A DNA stretch of 64,000 nucleotides from Neisseria subflava. GTDB lineage: Bacteria; Pseudomonadota; Gammaproteobacteria; Burkholderiales; Neisseriaceae. Below, one piece after another: positions 32,434-41,962 of the stretch. Below the pieces are notes generated by a model. That model had not been told where the DNA came from. It worked only from the letters and a program-made list of their open reading frames with translations, and did no database searches. The translations under genes were made by a program, and so were the position numbers. How positions within the stretch are numbered: position 1 is the stretch's first letter; the number at the start of each line of letters is the position of its first letter. Location of the stretch: contig NZ_CP039887.1 in the NCBI RefSeq assembly GCF_005221305.1, positions 2,131,660-2,195,659 on the forward strand. The letters run 5' to 3'.

Positions 32434-34830
32434 TTAGAACAGAGAGTCCAGTTGTTGTCTGTTATTGTTGCCGGTATTGCTTGGCAGAACTGGGGTTTCG
32501 TCTGATTCTTCACGGGCTGGCGCAGTGTTGCTCTCGGCACTGCGGCGGTTTTCATTCGGAACGGCATGACGGGCAGGTTGAGCAGGACGCGGAGCAACGC
32601 CGCTGTTGTCCAAGGCCAGGTCGGAGCTGGTGGTCATGCGTTCGCGCATATACACTTCGCCGCCGTTTGTAACCACGCCTTCAGGTGCTTTCATCGGTTT
32701 GACGCTGGTGCCTTTCAGGGCGAAGCGCATGTATTCTACCCAAACCGGTACGGCGATTGTGCCACCGTAGCCTGCACTGCCCATGCTGCGCGGTTTGTCA
32801 AAGCCGATATAGACGGCAGTCACAACGCTAGGGGTGAAGCCGACAAACCATGCGTCTTTGTTGTCGTTGGTGGTACCGGTTTTACCGGCGATGTCGGAGC
32901 GGCCCAGTGCGGCTGCACCGCGCGCGGTACCGACACGGACAACGTCCTGCATGATTTTGTACATGATGTAGGCGTTGCGCGGGTCAATGGCTTGAGGTGC
33001 GTTTTCACCGGCCACTAACGGCTGCATTTGCGCTCTCAGACGGCCTTGGCTGTCGTAGATTTTGTCGATGACGTGGGCAGATACTTTGTAACCGCCGTTG
33101 GCAAAGACGCTGTAACCTTCTGCAATACGCAACGGAGTGGTTTCGCCTGTACCCAAAGCCATAGACAGGCTGGCAGGGATTTCAGACGGCTTGAAGCCGA
33201 AGCGTTGGATGTATTGTTGCGCGTAGCCGATGCCGATAGACATCAGGATGCGGATGGACACCATGTTTTTCGACGCGGTCAAAGCCTGACGCAGCGTGAT
33301 GTAACCGGCATAGCGGCCGTCAGAGTTTTTCGGGTTCCATGCTTTACCGTTTGCACCTTTGCCAGGCAGGGAAATCGGCGCATCGTTAATCATGGTGGAG
33401 GCAGTCATGCCTTTTGCCAAAGCGGCGGAATAAACGAACGGTTTGAACGTCGAGCCGGGTTGGCGCATGGCTTGAGTTGCGCGGTTGAAGGTTTTGCTGT
33501 GGTAGTCGTAGCCGCCGACCAATGCACGGACTGCACCGGTTTTCGTGTCTAAAGACACCAATGCGCCTTGCAACAAAGGCTCTTGAACGACGGTAAAAGT
33601 ATCGCCACTGCCTTTAACGCGAATGACGGAGCCGCGACGGATGCGGTCATCTCCCATTTTTTCGTTGTTGACGGCACGGGCGGCAAAGCCTAAAGCGTGG
33701 CTGTTCAGCGTGACTTTACGGCCGCTTGGCAACTGAATCTGTACACCTTTGCGTGAGGCTTCCAATACAACCGCAGGAATCATTTTATCGACGGTGTAAA
33801 GTGTAGAAAGATATTGGCTGACAGTTTCTTCTACGTTGTCGCTTTTGCTCAGGTCGATGTAGTTTTCTGCACCGCGGTAGCTGCTGCCGCGGTCGAAGTT
33901 GCGCAAAACTTTACGCAGGGCTTCGGTGGCGACGCGCTGGTGTGCGGTATCGACGGTGGTATATACCTTGAAGCCTTGTGTGTAGGCATCTTCGCCGTAT
34001 TTTTCAAACAGCTCTTGACGCACCATCTCGGCAACATACAGGGCATTTTGGTCGATGTTTTGTACAAAACGCTCGTAATGCAACTCTTCTTTCAAAGCCT
34101 GATCGCGTTGCTGCAGGGTGATCATGCCTTCTTCCAGCATATTGTTTAGAATATAAGCCTGGCGCAGTTTGGCACGCTCAGGGTTTACAATCGGATTGTA
34201 GGCGGAAGGTGCTTTAGGCAAGCCGGCCAACATGGCGGCTTCGGCCAATGTTAAATCATTAACATTTTTATTGAAATAAGTTTGGGCGGCGGAGGCAAAA
34301 CCATAAGCGCGTTGACCCAAATAGATTTGGTTGAAGTACAGCTCCAAAATCTTGTCTTTGCTTAAAGACTGCTCGATTTTGTAGGCCAACAGGGCTTCGT
34401 TGAACTTACGGGTGAACGAACGCTCGCTGCTCAGGTAGAAGTTTTTGGCAACCTGTTGCGTAATCGTACTGGCACCGGATTGAACACCGCCGGCTATGAC
34501 GTTGCCGATTGCGGCGCGCGCCACGCCCCAAACGTCCACACCCCAGTGGTCGTAGAAGCGTTTGTCTTCGGCGGCAATCACGGCGTCTTTTAAAATTTTC
34601 GGGAAGTCACCGATTTTGGTAAATTCACGCCGTTGTTCGCCGTAAACGCCAATGACTTGGCCGTCTGAAGAATAAATCGTCAGCGGCATTTTTGGTTTGT
34701 AGTGTTGTAAAGAGTCCAAAGACGGCAGTTTTGGATAGGTTACCAAAATTGCAATTGCAATCAGACCTACACCGAAAAGAGCCAGTCCTAATAAGAGACC
34801 CATGCAGGTCGTTATAATTTTTTTAATCAT
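32434..34830 (-). CDS. ponA: Penicillin-binding protein 1A
   Basis: The 798-residue class A PBP has one membrane anchor (about 8-30). The GT51 glycosyltransferase domain shows A-A-E-D-K-R-F-Y-D-H-W-G-V-D with catalytic Glu88 and G-A-S-T-I-T-Q-Q at 119-126. An OB-like insert is followed by the transpeptidase domain with S460-T-F-K463, the S-K-N motif and A-G-K-T-G-T. It polymerises and crosslinks peptidoglycan. The residue aligned with gonococcal Leu421, changed to Pro in the ponA1 penicillin-resistance allele, appears to be Leu420 here, so wild type. It is divergent from pilM, as in other Neisseria, and has a Pro/Arg/Asn-rich C-terminal tail. Confidence 0.96.
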   Translation of the reverse strand: MIKKIITTCMGLLLGLALFGVGLIAIAILVTYPKLPSLDSLQHYKPKMPLTIYSSDGQVIGVYGEQRREFTKIGDFPKILKDAVIAAEDKRFYDHWGVDVWGVARAAIGNVIAGGVQSGASTITQQVAKNFYLSSERSFTRKFNEALLAYKIEQSLSKDKILELYFNQIYLGQRAYGFASAAQTYFNKNVNDLTLAEAAMLAGLPKAPSAYNPIVNPERAKLRQAYILNNMLEEGMITLQQRDQALKEELHYERFVQNIDQNALYVAEMVRQELFEKYGEDAYTQGFKVYTTVDTAHQRVATEALRKVLRNFDRGSSYRGAENYIDLSKSDNVEETVSQYLSTLYTVDKMIPAVVLEASRKGVQIQLPSGRKVTLNSHALGFAARAVNNEKMGDDRIRRGSVIRVKGSGDTFTVVQEPLLQGALVSLDTKTGAVRALVGGYDYHSKTFNRATQAMRQPGSTFKPFVYSAALAKGMTASTMINDAPISLPGKGANGKAWNPKNSDGRYAGYITLRQALTASKNMVSIRILMSIGIGYAQQYIQRFGFKPSEIPASLSMALGTGETTPLRIAEGYSVFANGGYKVSAHVIDKIYDSQGRLRAQMQPLVAGENAPQAIDPRNAYIMYKIMQDVVRVGTARGAAALGRSDIAGKTGTTNDNKDAWFVGFTPSVVTAVYIGFDKPRSMGSAGYGGTIAVPVWVEYMRFALKGTSVKPMKAPEGVVTNGGEVYMRERMTTSSDLALDNSGVAPRPAQPARHAVPNENRRSAESNTAPAREESDETPVLPSNTGNNNRQQLDSLF

Positions 34831-34847
34831 GACTAAGTAATAATTTT

Positions 34848-34912
34848 GCCATTAATGGCGATAAATAAAGTAAAATGGGAAACGATTTCTATCAGCCACA
34901 GTCAATACTGTG
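34848..34912. promoter_or_regulatory. ponA/pilM divergent promoter region with two inverted repeats
   Basis: Between the divergent starts (34830 and 34984) lie a perfect 12-bp palindrome GCCATTAATGGC (34848-34859) and CACAGT-CAAT-ACTGTG (34897-34912). Both are plausible operator sites for coordinating ponA and the pilus operon. No near-consensus promoter could be fixed in either direction. Confidence 0.4.
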
Positions 34913-34983
34913 TAAAGAATAAGAAGTCCTTTACGGATAACGAAACAGTTACTCACTCCTAAATGATACAGGGAAGTCAAATC

Positions 34984-36075
34984 ATGCGCTTATTTAAAAG
35001 CACGAAAGATACCAAAACAGGCAAGGCTTCTAGCGGATTGAACAACCGCTCTGCCATCGGCGTCGACATCAGCCAACATGCCATTAAGATGGTACAACTG
35101 ACAGGCCGTAGTTTAAACCAAATTCGGCTGGAGAAATACGTTATTACCAAATTGCCTAAAAATATTGTCAAAGGCAACAAAATTCAAGACTACGATCAGC
35201 TTGCCACTTACATCCAACATACTTACACACAATTACGCAGTTCTTGCAAAAATATTGTTGCGGCTATGCCACAAAATTTGGCGACAGTCGAGCAAATTAT
35301 TTACAACCCGCGTGATACCGATTTGGGCTTGGAAGAGTTTGTCGAGGCGGAAGTCGGCCAATTTGCGCCTATTGAAGAAATGAACTACGACTTTCAAGCC
35401 GAAGAAGTCGGTTCGGGCCAGCATGTTTTAGCTGTTGCCGCTAAAAAAGACGATGTCGAACCGCGCATTGAAATGTTTGAAAATGCGGGCTTGCCTTTGT
35501 CCGCTTTGGATTTGGACTTACTGGCGCAACGCAATGCCTTCGTTTATTGGATGAATACGCATGCTCCCGAAATGGCAGAGGAAAAAGTTGCCGTGTTCGG
35601 CATTCATGCGACGCAAATGTATGCCCTGATTCTGCAAAACGGCCGCATTCTCTATAAACAAGAAACTCCGGTCAGCACAGAGCAGCTCAATCAGCTGATT
35701 CAGCGTACTTATCGGGTAACGGAAGAAAAAGCCGCTCAAATGATGGCTTCCCAAAACAAGCCTTCCGACTACCAGTCTCAGATTGCCGACCGTTTTAATG
35801 TGCAGGTTGCGCAAGAAGTTCAGCGGGTTTTGCAATTTTACTATACCACGCAGGCCACTGATTCTTTCGCCAATATCAAACACATCCTGCTGACCGGCTT
35901 TACCGCTCAGCAGGTAGGTTTGGCGGAAAGCATTTTCTCGCAAACCAATACGGCAACAGAATACCTGCATCCGATTTCATATGTGGAACGCAGTGCAAAA
36001 GTAGAATTGCCGCAGTTTCAAATTGATGCGCCGTCACTGACGTTGGCGTTTGGATTGGCATTAAGGGGACTTTGA
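34984..36075 (+). CDS. pilM: Type IV pilus inner-membrane platform protein PilM
   Basis: The 363-residue cytoplasmic actin-like ATPase-fold protein begins MRLFKSTKDTKTG. It has the phosphate-binding loop I-G-V-D-I-S-Q-H-A-I-K-M-V and a second phosphate loop near I-L-L-T-G-F-T-A. The start at 34984 follows an AGGGAAG ribosome site; the upstream ATG at 34963 has none. PilM binds the N-terminal peptide of PilN (I-N-L-L-P-Y) and links the cytoplasmic motors to the pilus machine. It is the first gene of pilMNOPQ, with only 4 bases to pilN. Confidence 0.95.
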   Translation: MRLFKSTKDTKTGKASSGLNNRSAIGVDISQHAIKMVQLTGRSLNQIRLEKYVITKLPKNIVKGNKIQDYDQLATYIQHTYTQLRSSCKNIVAAMPQNLATVEQIIYNPRDTDLGLEEFVEAEVGQFAPIEEMNYDFQAEEVGSGQHVLAVAAKKDDVEPRIEMFENAGLPLSALDLDLLAQRNAFVYWMNTHAPEMAEEKVAVFGIHATQMYALILQNGRILYKQETPVSTEQLNQLIQRTYRVTEEKAAQMMASQNKPSDYQSQIADRFNVQVAQEVQRVLQFYYTTQATDSFANIKHILLTGFTAQQVGLAESIFSQTNTATEYLHPISYVERSAKVELPQFQIDAPSLTLAFGLALRGL

Positions 36076-36079
36076 GAAC

Positions 36080-36703
36080 ATGATCGAATTAACCAGAATC
36101 AACCTTCTTCCGTATCGGGAAGAGATTAAACAGCGCAAGCAGCAGCAATTCAAAGTATTGATGCTTGGCGCTTTTGCAGTGGGTTTGGGCTTGGCAGCCG
36201 CTACCTATCTCGGTATTGATAGCGCCATCAGCAATCAAGAAGGCCGCAACAACTTCCTGCAAACCGAAATCGACAGACTTGATAGAGAATTGGGCGAAAT
36301 CGATAAACTTCAGCAAGAAAAAGAAGCCTTCTTGGCCAAGAAGCTGAAAGTGGAAGAGTTGCAGGAAAAACGCTATCAAGCAGCTTATATCCTTGATTCT
36401 TTGAATGCGCTTACGCCCGATAATACTTATTTGACTGCGTTGGAAGCAGAAAGCCCGACCAGCTATAAAATTAGCGGCCATGCCGTCAGCGACAATAAAA
36501 TCGCCGTTATGATGCGCTCCCTGCCAAGTACAGGTATTTTCTTGCAGCCTGAATTGTTGAGCATCAAAAAAGTAGATAACTACCAAGAATTTACTTTGAA
36601 ATCTTCAATCAACCAAGTGAATACGCCGGCTCCTGCACCGACTGCACAAAGCAGCAGTGAAATAGCCGAACCTGTGGCAGAACCTGCTCCGGAGGCTCAA
36701 TAA
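36080..36703 (+). CDS. pilN: Type IV pilus alignment protein PilN
   Basis: The 207-residue bitopic protein opens MIELTRINLLPYREEIKQRK, with the conserved I-N-L-L-P-Y-R motif that docks into PilM. One membrane helix (about 25-43) and a periplasmic coiled coil plus ferredoxin-like domain follow. The C-terminal 25 residues are rich in Pro, Ala and Glu. It pairs with PilO in the inner-membrane alignment complex. Its stop overlaps the pilO start by one base (TAATG), so translation is coupled. Confidence 0.95.
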   Translation: MIELTRINLLPYREEIKQRKQQQFKVLMLGAFAVGLGLAAATYLGIDSAISNQEGRNNFLQTEIDRLDRELGEIDKLQQEKEAFLAKKLKVEELQEKRYQAAYILDSLNALTPDNTYLTALEAESPTSYKISGHAVSDNKIAVMMRSLPSTGIFLQPELLSIKKVDNYQEFTLKSSINQVNTPAPAPTAQSSSEIAEPVAEPAPEAQ

Positions 36704-37374
36704 TGGCATCTAAAAACCTGAAACAATTGGACGTACAAAACCTGTACCTGCTCAATATGCCTTCAAAACTTTTGCTGGGAGGTTTGTTGATTGTCGGTAT
36801 GTTGGCGTTGGGCTATGTCGGCGTATTTAAAGATCAGATTGAAACCTTGAATACGCAGGAAGCCAAAGAAGCAGAACTGAAGGAAACCTTTACGCGTAAA
36901 AGCATTCAGGCGGCAAGCTTGAACAATTTGAAGGCTGAATTGGCTTCTATCCGTTCTGCATTTGACGTTTTGTTGAAACAACTGCCGACCGATGCGGAAA
37001 TTCCGAACCTGATTCAAGAGCTGCATCAGGCAGGTTCAACCAACGGACTGCGTTTGGACAGCGTTGCACCGCTCCAACCTGAAAACGATGGTCCGATTCA
37101 AAAACTGCCGTATCAGATTTCCATCACGGGCAAATACTCTCAAATCAGCCAATTTACCCGTGATGTAGGCGATTTGTCGCGCATTATTACGTTAGATTCT
37201 TTGAAACTCGTGAACGCAGGCGAGGACAAAGAAGGCAAAGGCAATAAAGGCGAGTTGACATTGAGTGCGATTGCGACGACTTACAAAGCCCGTCCGGCCG
37301 AAGAGATTGCTGCCGAATTGGCTGCGCAACAGGCACAAGAAGAAGGCAAACCTGCCGAGAATGAGCAAAAATAA
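36703..37374 (+). CDS. pilO: Type IV pilus alignment protein PilO
   Basis: The 223-residue bitopic protein has a short cytoplasmic end, one membrane helix (about 20-42, LLLGGLLIVGMLALGYVGVF), a coiled coil (about 45-95) and a periplasmic ferredoxin-like domain. A Glu/Ala/Gln-rich tail ends the chain. It heterodimerises with PilN and contacts PilP, forming the bridge between the inner membrane and the secretin. Order and spacing match the pil operon of other Neisseria. Confidence 0.95.
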   Translation: MASKNLKQLDVQNLYLLNMPSKLLLGGLLIVGMLALGYVGVFKDQIETLNTQEAKEAELKETFTRKSIQAASLNNLKAELASIRSAFDVLLKQLPTDAEIPNLIQELHQAGSTNGLRLDSVAPLQPENDGPIQKLPYQISITGKYSQISQFTRDVGDLSRIITLDSLKLVNAGEDKEGKGNKGELTLSAIATTYKARPAEEIAAELAAQQAQEEGKPAENEQK

Positions 37375-37389
37375 AAGAATAGGGAAATC

Positions 37390-37932
37390 ATGAAAAAAAT
37401 CATCTTACTCTTAAGTCTTCTTCCCTTGGCAGCCTGTACGCAAAGCTATGAAGATTTGACTCAATGGATGACGCAAACCCGTCAGGAAGCAAAATCCAAG
37501 ATTATTCCGTTTGAAGAGCCGACGGTTACATTGCCTAAGCCATATAGCCCGCCGAACTTTAAAGGCATGAATGCGTTTGATTCACGCCGTTTGGACACTG
37601 CTCCTAAAGGCGGCAATGCGCCGGATGTGAACCGTCCGAAAGAAACATTGGAAGCCTTCAGTTTGGAAAACATGGCCTTTGTCGGAACGCTTCAAAGCGG
37701 CGGCAAAGTTTCCGGATTTATCAAGGTCAACGACCATGTTTATACCGTTTATCCCGGAAACTATATCGGTCAGAATTACGGCAGAATCCAAAGTATTACT
37801 GAAGATAAAATTATCTTGACCGAGCAAGTTGAAGACAGCTACGGCAACTGGGTGTACCGGAAGGCCGAATTGCCATTGAGCAGTAAAGAGGCGGATTCTT
37901 CCAATAGCTCAGATAGTTCGAATTCAAATTAA
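37390..37932 (+). CDS. pilP: Type IV pilus lipoprotein PilP
   Basis: The 180-residue lipoprotein has signal MKKIILLLSLLPLAAC with the lipobox Cys16. A disordered linker is followed by a C-terminal beta-sandwich (about 85-160) containing M-A-F-V-G-T-L-Q-S-G-G-K-V-S-G-F and V-Y-P-G-N-Y-I-G-Q-N-Y-G-R-I. It connects PilN/PilO to the secretin PilQ. The final residues are a Ser/Asn/Asp run. It has its own ribosome site (AGGGAAATC) and precedes pilQ by 20 bases. Confidence 0.95.
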   Translation: MKKIILLLSLLPLAACTQSYEDLTQWMTQTRQEAKSKIIPFEEPTVTLPKPYSPPNFKGMNAFDSRRLDTAPKGGNAPDVNRPKETLEAFSLENMAFVGTLQSGGKVSGFIKVNDHVYTVYPGNYIGQNYGRIQSITEDKIILTEQVEDSYGNWVYRKAELPLSSKEADSSNSSDSSNSN

Positions 37933-37952
37933 TTTAGGGGTCTCACTCGATT

Positions 37953-40085
37953 ATGAAAACCAAGCACATGACAAAATTATTTGCCGGCTTCAGCGTTGCC
38001 CTCGCTGTTCAGACGGCCTTTGCAGGCAATATTACCGATATTAACGTTTCTACTTTGCCTGACAACCAAAAAATCATCAAAATCCGTTTCGACAAAGATG
38101 TCACCACACCTCATGGTTTTGTAACATCTACGCCGGCGCGTATCGCATTGGATTTTGCCAACACCAATATCCGTTTGCCTCAGCCTGTTTTGGAATATGC
38201 CGACCCATTGCTGAATCAAATTACTGCAGCGCAAAACAATGACCGTGCACGCGTGGTTTTGGGTTTGAACAAAATCAGCCAATACAATACTGAGATTCGC
38301 GGCAACGAAGTTTGGGTATTTGTAAACGAATCTACTGATCAAACCAATGCGGCCGTTGCAAATGAACGTGCGGCTACGCCGTCTACCGCGCGCGCTGCTC
38401 AGACTTATCAAGCCGTTTCAGCAGCCAATATCGATTTCCGCAAAGGCGCACGCAATTCCGGCATTATTGAATTGTCCGCCCCTGGTTTCAGCGGACAGCC
38501 GGATATTAAACAGCAGCGCGACCGCGTGGTTGTGACATTGAAAAACCATACTTTGCCGACACAAGCGCAACGCAGTTTGGATGTGGCTGACTTCAATACC
38601 CCTGTACAAAACGTTACGCTCAAACGTATCGGCAATTCTACCCAGCTCATTATCCGCAATAATAATGCGAATTGGGACATCAATACCAAAGCTTCTTCCG
38701 GCCGTTTTGTATTTGAAGTATCGCCTAAAGCTGCCAATACCGAATCCAGCGGCTTAAACCACAATGCGAACAAATCGTTCAAAGGCCGTAAAATTTCTTT
38801 GGATTTCCAAGATGTAGAAGTTCGTACCATCTTGCAGATTTTGGCAAAAGAATCCGGCATGAATATTGTTGCCAGCGATACCGTCAAAGGCACTATGACT
38901 TTGTCCCTGAAAGATGTACCTTGGGATCAGGCTTTAGACTTGGTTATGCAGGCGCGCAATTTGGATATGCGCCGTCAAGGCAACATTATCAATATTGCAC
39001 CTCGCGATGAATTGTTGGCAAAAGACAAAGCCTTCTTGCAGGCTGAAAAAGAGATTGCCGAATTGGGTCCGCTGTATTCTCAAACCTTCCAGTTGAAATA
39101 CAAAAACGTGGATGAATTCCGCAAAATTCTGCGTTTGGAAGAATACGACAGCAATAATTCCAACACCCGCAACACTCTGTTGAGCAACCGAGGCAGCGCC
39201 TTAATCGATCCGGCCACCAATACGCTGATCGTAACCGACAACCGCGGCGTGATTGAGAAATTCCGCAAACTGATTGATGAATTGGACGTTCCAACCCGTC
39301 AAGTGATGGTGGAAGCGCGTATTGTGGAAGCTGAAGATACCTTCTTCCGCAACTTGGGCGTTAAATTCGGTTCCGGTGGTGCGATCGGCCGTACGGCATG
39401 GGGCAGCAACTGGAGCAATGCACAAACCAACTACAATACCAATGCCTCGTTTAACCGTGGCGACATAGGCTCCCGCACATGGACTTTGGATCCGAACGTC
39501 AGTCTGCCGACCGCAGCCGCAGTCAACAGCATTGCGCTGGTGCGGGCGTTCTCGTCCGGCGCATTGGGTTTGGAAATCAGCGCGTCTGAAGAACAAGGTA
39601 AGAGCAAAACCATTTCCAATCCGCGCGTGCTGACACAAGACCGCAAAGAAGCCAAAATTGAATCCGGTACGGAAATTCCTTACCAAGAGGCTTCTTCCAG
39701 CGGTGCGACTTCGATTACCTTCAAGAAAGCCGTTTTGGGCTTGACCGTAACGCCGAACATTACGCCTGACGGTCAAATTATCATGACTGTGAAGATTAAT
39801 CGCGATACCCCGATCGACTGTACCGTAGATTCTCTGATGACCAAGTGTATCAACACCAAACACTTGAATACCCAAGCCATGGTTGAAGATGGCGGCACGC
39901 TGATTGTCGGCGGTATTTACGAGGAAGAAAGCACCAATGCGGTGAACAAAGTACCTGTTTTGGGCGATATCCCTGTTGTCGGCAATCTGTTCAAATCACG
40001 CGGCAAACGTGAAAACCGCCGTGAGCTGTTGATCTTCATCACGCCGCGCATTATGGATAATGTGGGTAACAATCTGCGTTACTGA
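37953..40085 (+). CDS. pilQ: Type IV pilus secretin PilQ
   Basis: The 710-residue outer-membrane secretin has a signal peptide cut after A-F-A (about residue 24). Two N-terminal AMIN-type beta domains (about 25-125 and 150-260), N0/N1 domains (from about 275, R-K-I-S-L-D-F-Q-D-V-E-V-R) and the secretin core follow, with V-P-V-L-G-D-I-P-V-V-G-N-L-F near 665-680. It forms the ring through which pili extend and DNA enters. Meningococcal PilQ carries basic octapeptide repeats between the AMIN domains; here that linker is short (A-A-T-P-S-T-A-R-A-A) and has none, which explains the shorter chain. An uptake sequence is embedded in the signal-peptide codons. Confidence 0.96.
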   Translation: MKTKHMTKLFAGFSVALAVQTAFAGNITDINVSTLPDNQKIIKIRFDKDVTTPHGFVTSTPARIALDFANTNIRLPQPVLEYADPLLNQITAAQNNDRARVVLGLNKISQYNTEIRGNEVWVFVNESTDQTNAAVANERAATPSTARAAQTYQAVSAANIDFRKGARNSGIIELSAPGFSGQPDIKQQRDRVVVTLKNHTLPTQAQRSLDVADFNTPVQNVTLKRIGNSTQLIIRNNNANWDINTKASSGRFVFEVSPKAANTESSGLNHNANKSFKGRKISLDFQDVEVRTILQILAKESGMNIVASDTVKGTMTLSLKDVPWDQALDLVMQARNLDMRRQGNIINIAPRDELLAKDKAFLQAEKEIAELGPLYSQTFQLKYKNVDEFRKILRLEEYDSNNSNTRNTLLSNRGSALIDPATNTLIVTDNRGVIEKFRKLIDELDVPTRQVMVEARIVEAEDTFFRNLGVKFGSGGAIGRTAWGSNWSNAQTNYNTNASFNRGDIGSRTWTLDPNVSLPTAAAVNSIALVRAFSSGALGLEISASEEQGKSKTISNPRVLTQDRKEAKIESGTEIPYQEASSSGATSITFKKAVLGLTVTPNITPDGQIIMTVKINRDTPIDCTVDSLMTKCINTKHLNTQAMVEDGGTLIVGGIYEEESTNAVNKVPVLGDIPVVGNLFKSRGKRENRRELLIFITPRIMDNVGNNLRY

Positions 40086-40098
40086 TTTTTAAAATGAC

Positions 40099-40130
40099 AA
40101 ACAGGCATATCTGCAAAGGTATGCCTGTTT
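40099..40130 (+). terminator. Terminator of the pil operon
   Basis: AAACAGGCAT...ATGCCTGTTTT forms a 10-bp stem with a 12-base loop 14 bases past the pilQ stop. Confidence 0.75.
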
Positions 40131-40133
40131 TGG

Positions 40134-40170
40134 TTTTCAGACGGCCAGAGAAGAAAAGGCCGTCTGAAAA
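40134..40170. terminator. Uptake-sequence pair between pilQ and aroK
   Basis: TTTTCAGACGGCC and GGCCGTCTGAAAA face each other over an 11-base loop, a second barrier between the pil operon and aroK. Confidence 0.7.
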
Positions 40171-40208
40171 ACGACGAACTTTTCCACGAAACCACTATAT
40201 CGTATAAA

Positions 40209-40730
40209 ATGACCCACATGGAAAAAATCAACGGCAATTTAATTTTAATCGGGCTGATGGGCGCGGGGAAAACCACTTTGGGCAAGCAGCTTGCCCAAAT
40301 GTTTGAATGCCCGTTTTACGACAGCGACTACGAAATCTGCACTTCTTCGGGCGTATCCATTCCGACCATTTTTGAGATGGAAGGGGAGGAAGGCTTCCGC
40401 AACCGTGAAACCAATATGCTGAAGAAGCTCGCTTCCCGGCGCAACATCGTTTTATCGACCGGTGGCGGCTCCGTATTGCGCAGTGAAAACAGGCAGATTT
40501 TGCGCCAAAACGGTACGGTTGTTTATCTGCATGCCAGCCCCGAAACCTTGCTGGAGCGTACCCGTTACGACAGCAACCGGCCGCTGTTGCAAGTTGCCAA
40601 CCCTTTGGCCAAACTGCAAGAGCTGTATGACCAACGCGATACGCTGTACCGTCAAACTGCCCATCTCGTCATCGAATCCGACAGCTGTCACAAAACGCTC
40701 AAACGCCTGATGCAGACTTTAGGCGAGTAA
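40209..40730 (+). CDS. aroK: Shikimate kinase
   Basis: The 173-residue kinase contains the Walker A loop G-L-M-G-A-G-K-T-T, the shikimate-binding D-S-D-Y-E-I and S-T-G-G-G-S-V, and the lid region T-R-Y-D-S-N-R-P-L-L. It phosphorylates shikimate in aromatic amino-acid synthesis. An ATG three codons later (40218) is a possible alternative start. aroB follows 22 bases downstream, and the pilQ-aroK-aroB order is widely conserved. Confidence 0.96.
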   Translation: MTHMEKINGNLILIGLMGAGKTTLGKQLAQMFECPFYDSDYEICTSSGVSIPTIFEMEGEEGFRNRETNMLKKLASRRNIVLSTGGGSVLRSENRQILRQNGTVVYLHASPETLLERTRYDSNRPLLQVANPLAKLQELYDQRDTLYRQTAHLVIESDSCHKTLKRLMQTLGE

Positions 40731-40752
40731 ATACGCTTTGCAAAGGAATACC

Positions 40753-41832
40753 ATGCGCACACTGACTGTCCAAACCCCGTCCCATCAATATCCCATCTTT
40801 ATCGGGCATAAACTGATTGAGCAGGCAGATACGCTGCTTCAGCCCTATTTAGGCAAAAAAGCAGCCATCATTACCAACGAAACCGTTGCGCCGCTTTATC
40901 TCAAACAGCTTCAGACGGCCTTAGACAGACTGGGTGTGCCGCATTTCAGCATTATCCTTCCCGACGGCGAAGAATATAAAAACTGGCAGACGCTTAACCT
41001 GATTTACGATGGCTTGATGCAAAACCGTGCCGAGCGCAAAACCACTTTAATCGCTTTGGGCGGCGGTGTGATAGGCGATATGGTCGGCTTCGCCGCGGCG
41101 ACTTATCAGCGTGGCGCACCTTTTATCCAAGTGCCAACCACATTGCTCAGCCAGGTCGATTCCTCGGTCGGCGGTAAAACCGCTATCAACCATCCGCTCG
41201 GTAAAAACATGATTGGCGCGTTCTACCAACCGCAAGCCGTGCTGGCCGATTTGACCGTCCTGCAAACACTGCCGCAACGCGAACTTTCCGCAGGCATGGC
41301 CGAAGTCATCAAATACGGCGCATTGGGCGATGCCGAATTTTTTGCTTGGTTGGAAGAAAATATGGCCGACCTTATGGCGCAACATCAAGAAAAAATGGCA
41401 GAAGCCGTTTACCATTGCTGCAAAATGAAGGCCGATATTGTTGCCCAAGACGAAACCGAGCAGGGCATCCGCGCATGGCTTAATCTCGGCCACACTTTCG
41501 GCCATGCCATTGAAGCCGAAATGGGCTACGGCGTATGGCTGCACGGCGAAGCCGTTGCCGCCGGTTGCGTCCTTGCTTCCCGTTTGTCGCAAATTTTGGG
41601 CAAAACCCAACAAGCCGATACCGACCGCATTGCCGCTTTAATGGAAGCCGCCTCCCTCCCGTCTGCGCCGCCTGTTTTCTCCTTTGAAAAATGGATTGAA
41701 CACATGAGCCACGACAAAAAAGTCAGCAGCGGCATCATGCGTTTTGTCGGCTTGGAATACTTGGGCAAAGCCAATATTACCGAAATTACCGATATGGAAA
41801 TCCTCCGCCAAACCTTGCAGCCGTATTTGTGA
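40753..41832 (+). CDS. aroB: 3-dehydroquinate synthase
   Basis: The 359-residue enzyme begins MRTLTVQTPSHQYPIFIG after an AAAGGAA ribosome site; a TTG five codons earlier is not needed. It has the NAD-binding G-G-G-V-I-G-D-M-V-G-F and substrate/zinc residues in the L-S-Q-V-D-S-S-V-G-G-K-T-A region, with the zinc-ligand stretches N-L-G-H-T-F-G-H and L-H-G-E-A-V-A-A-G. It closes the carbocyclic ring in the second step of the shikimate pathway. Confidence 0.97.
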   Translation: MRTLTVQTPSHQYPIFIGHKLIEQADTLLQPYLGKKAAIITNETVAPLYLKQLQTALDRLGVPHFSIILPDGEEYKNWQTLNLIYDGLMQNRAERKTTLIALGGGVIGDMVGFAAATYQRGAPFIQVPTTLLSQVDSSVGGKTAINHPLGKNMIGAFYQPQAVLADLTVLQTLPQRELSAGMAEVIKYGALGDAEFFAWLEENMADLMAQHQEKMAEAVYHCCKMKADIVAQDETEQGIRAWLNLGHTFGHAIEAEMGYGVWLHGEAVAAGCVLASRLSQILGKTQQADTDRIAALMEAASLPSAPPVFSFEKWIEHMSHDKKVSSGIMRFVGLEYLGKANITEITDMEILRQTLQPYL

Positions 41833-41863
41833 AGAATGAATGAGGTTTGCTTTAAAATATAAA

Positions 41864-41898
41864 AAAGGCCGTCTGAAAGTTATTTTCAGACGGCCTTT
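41864..41898. terminator. Uptake-sequence terminator between aroB and the sensor kinase
   Basis: AAAGGCCGTCTGAAA and TTTCAGACGGCCTTT form a bidirectional stem-loop between convergent genes. Confidence 0.85.
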
Positions 41899-41962
41899 GG
41901 TTTTAAAACGTTTTCATTTATCGGATTAAAGCTAGATAAACCAATTTGGGCGGGTCGATTAT

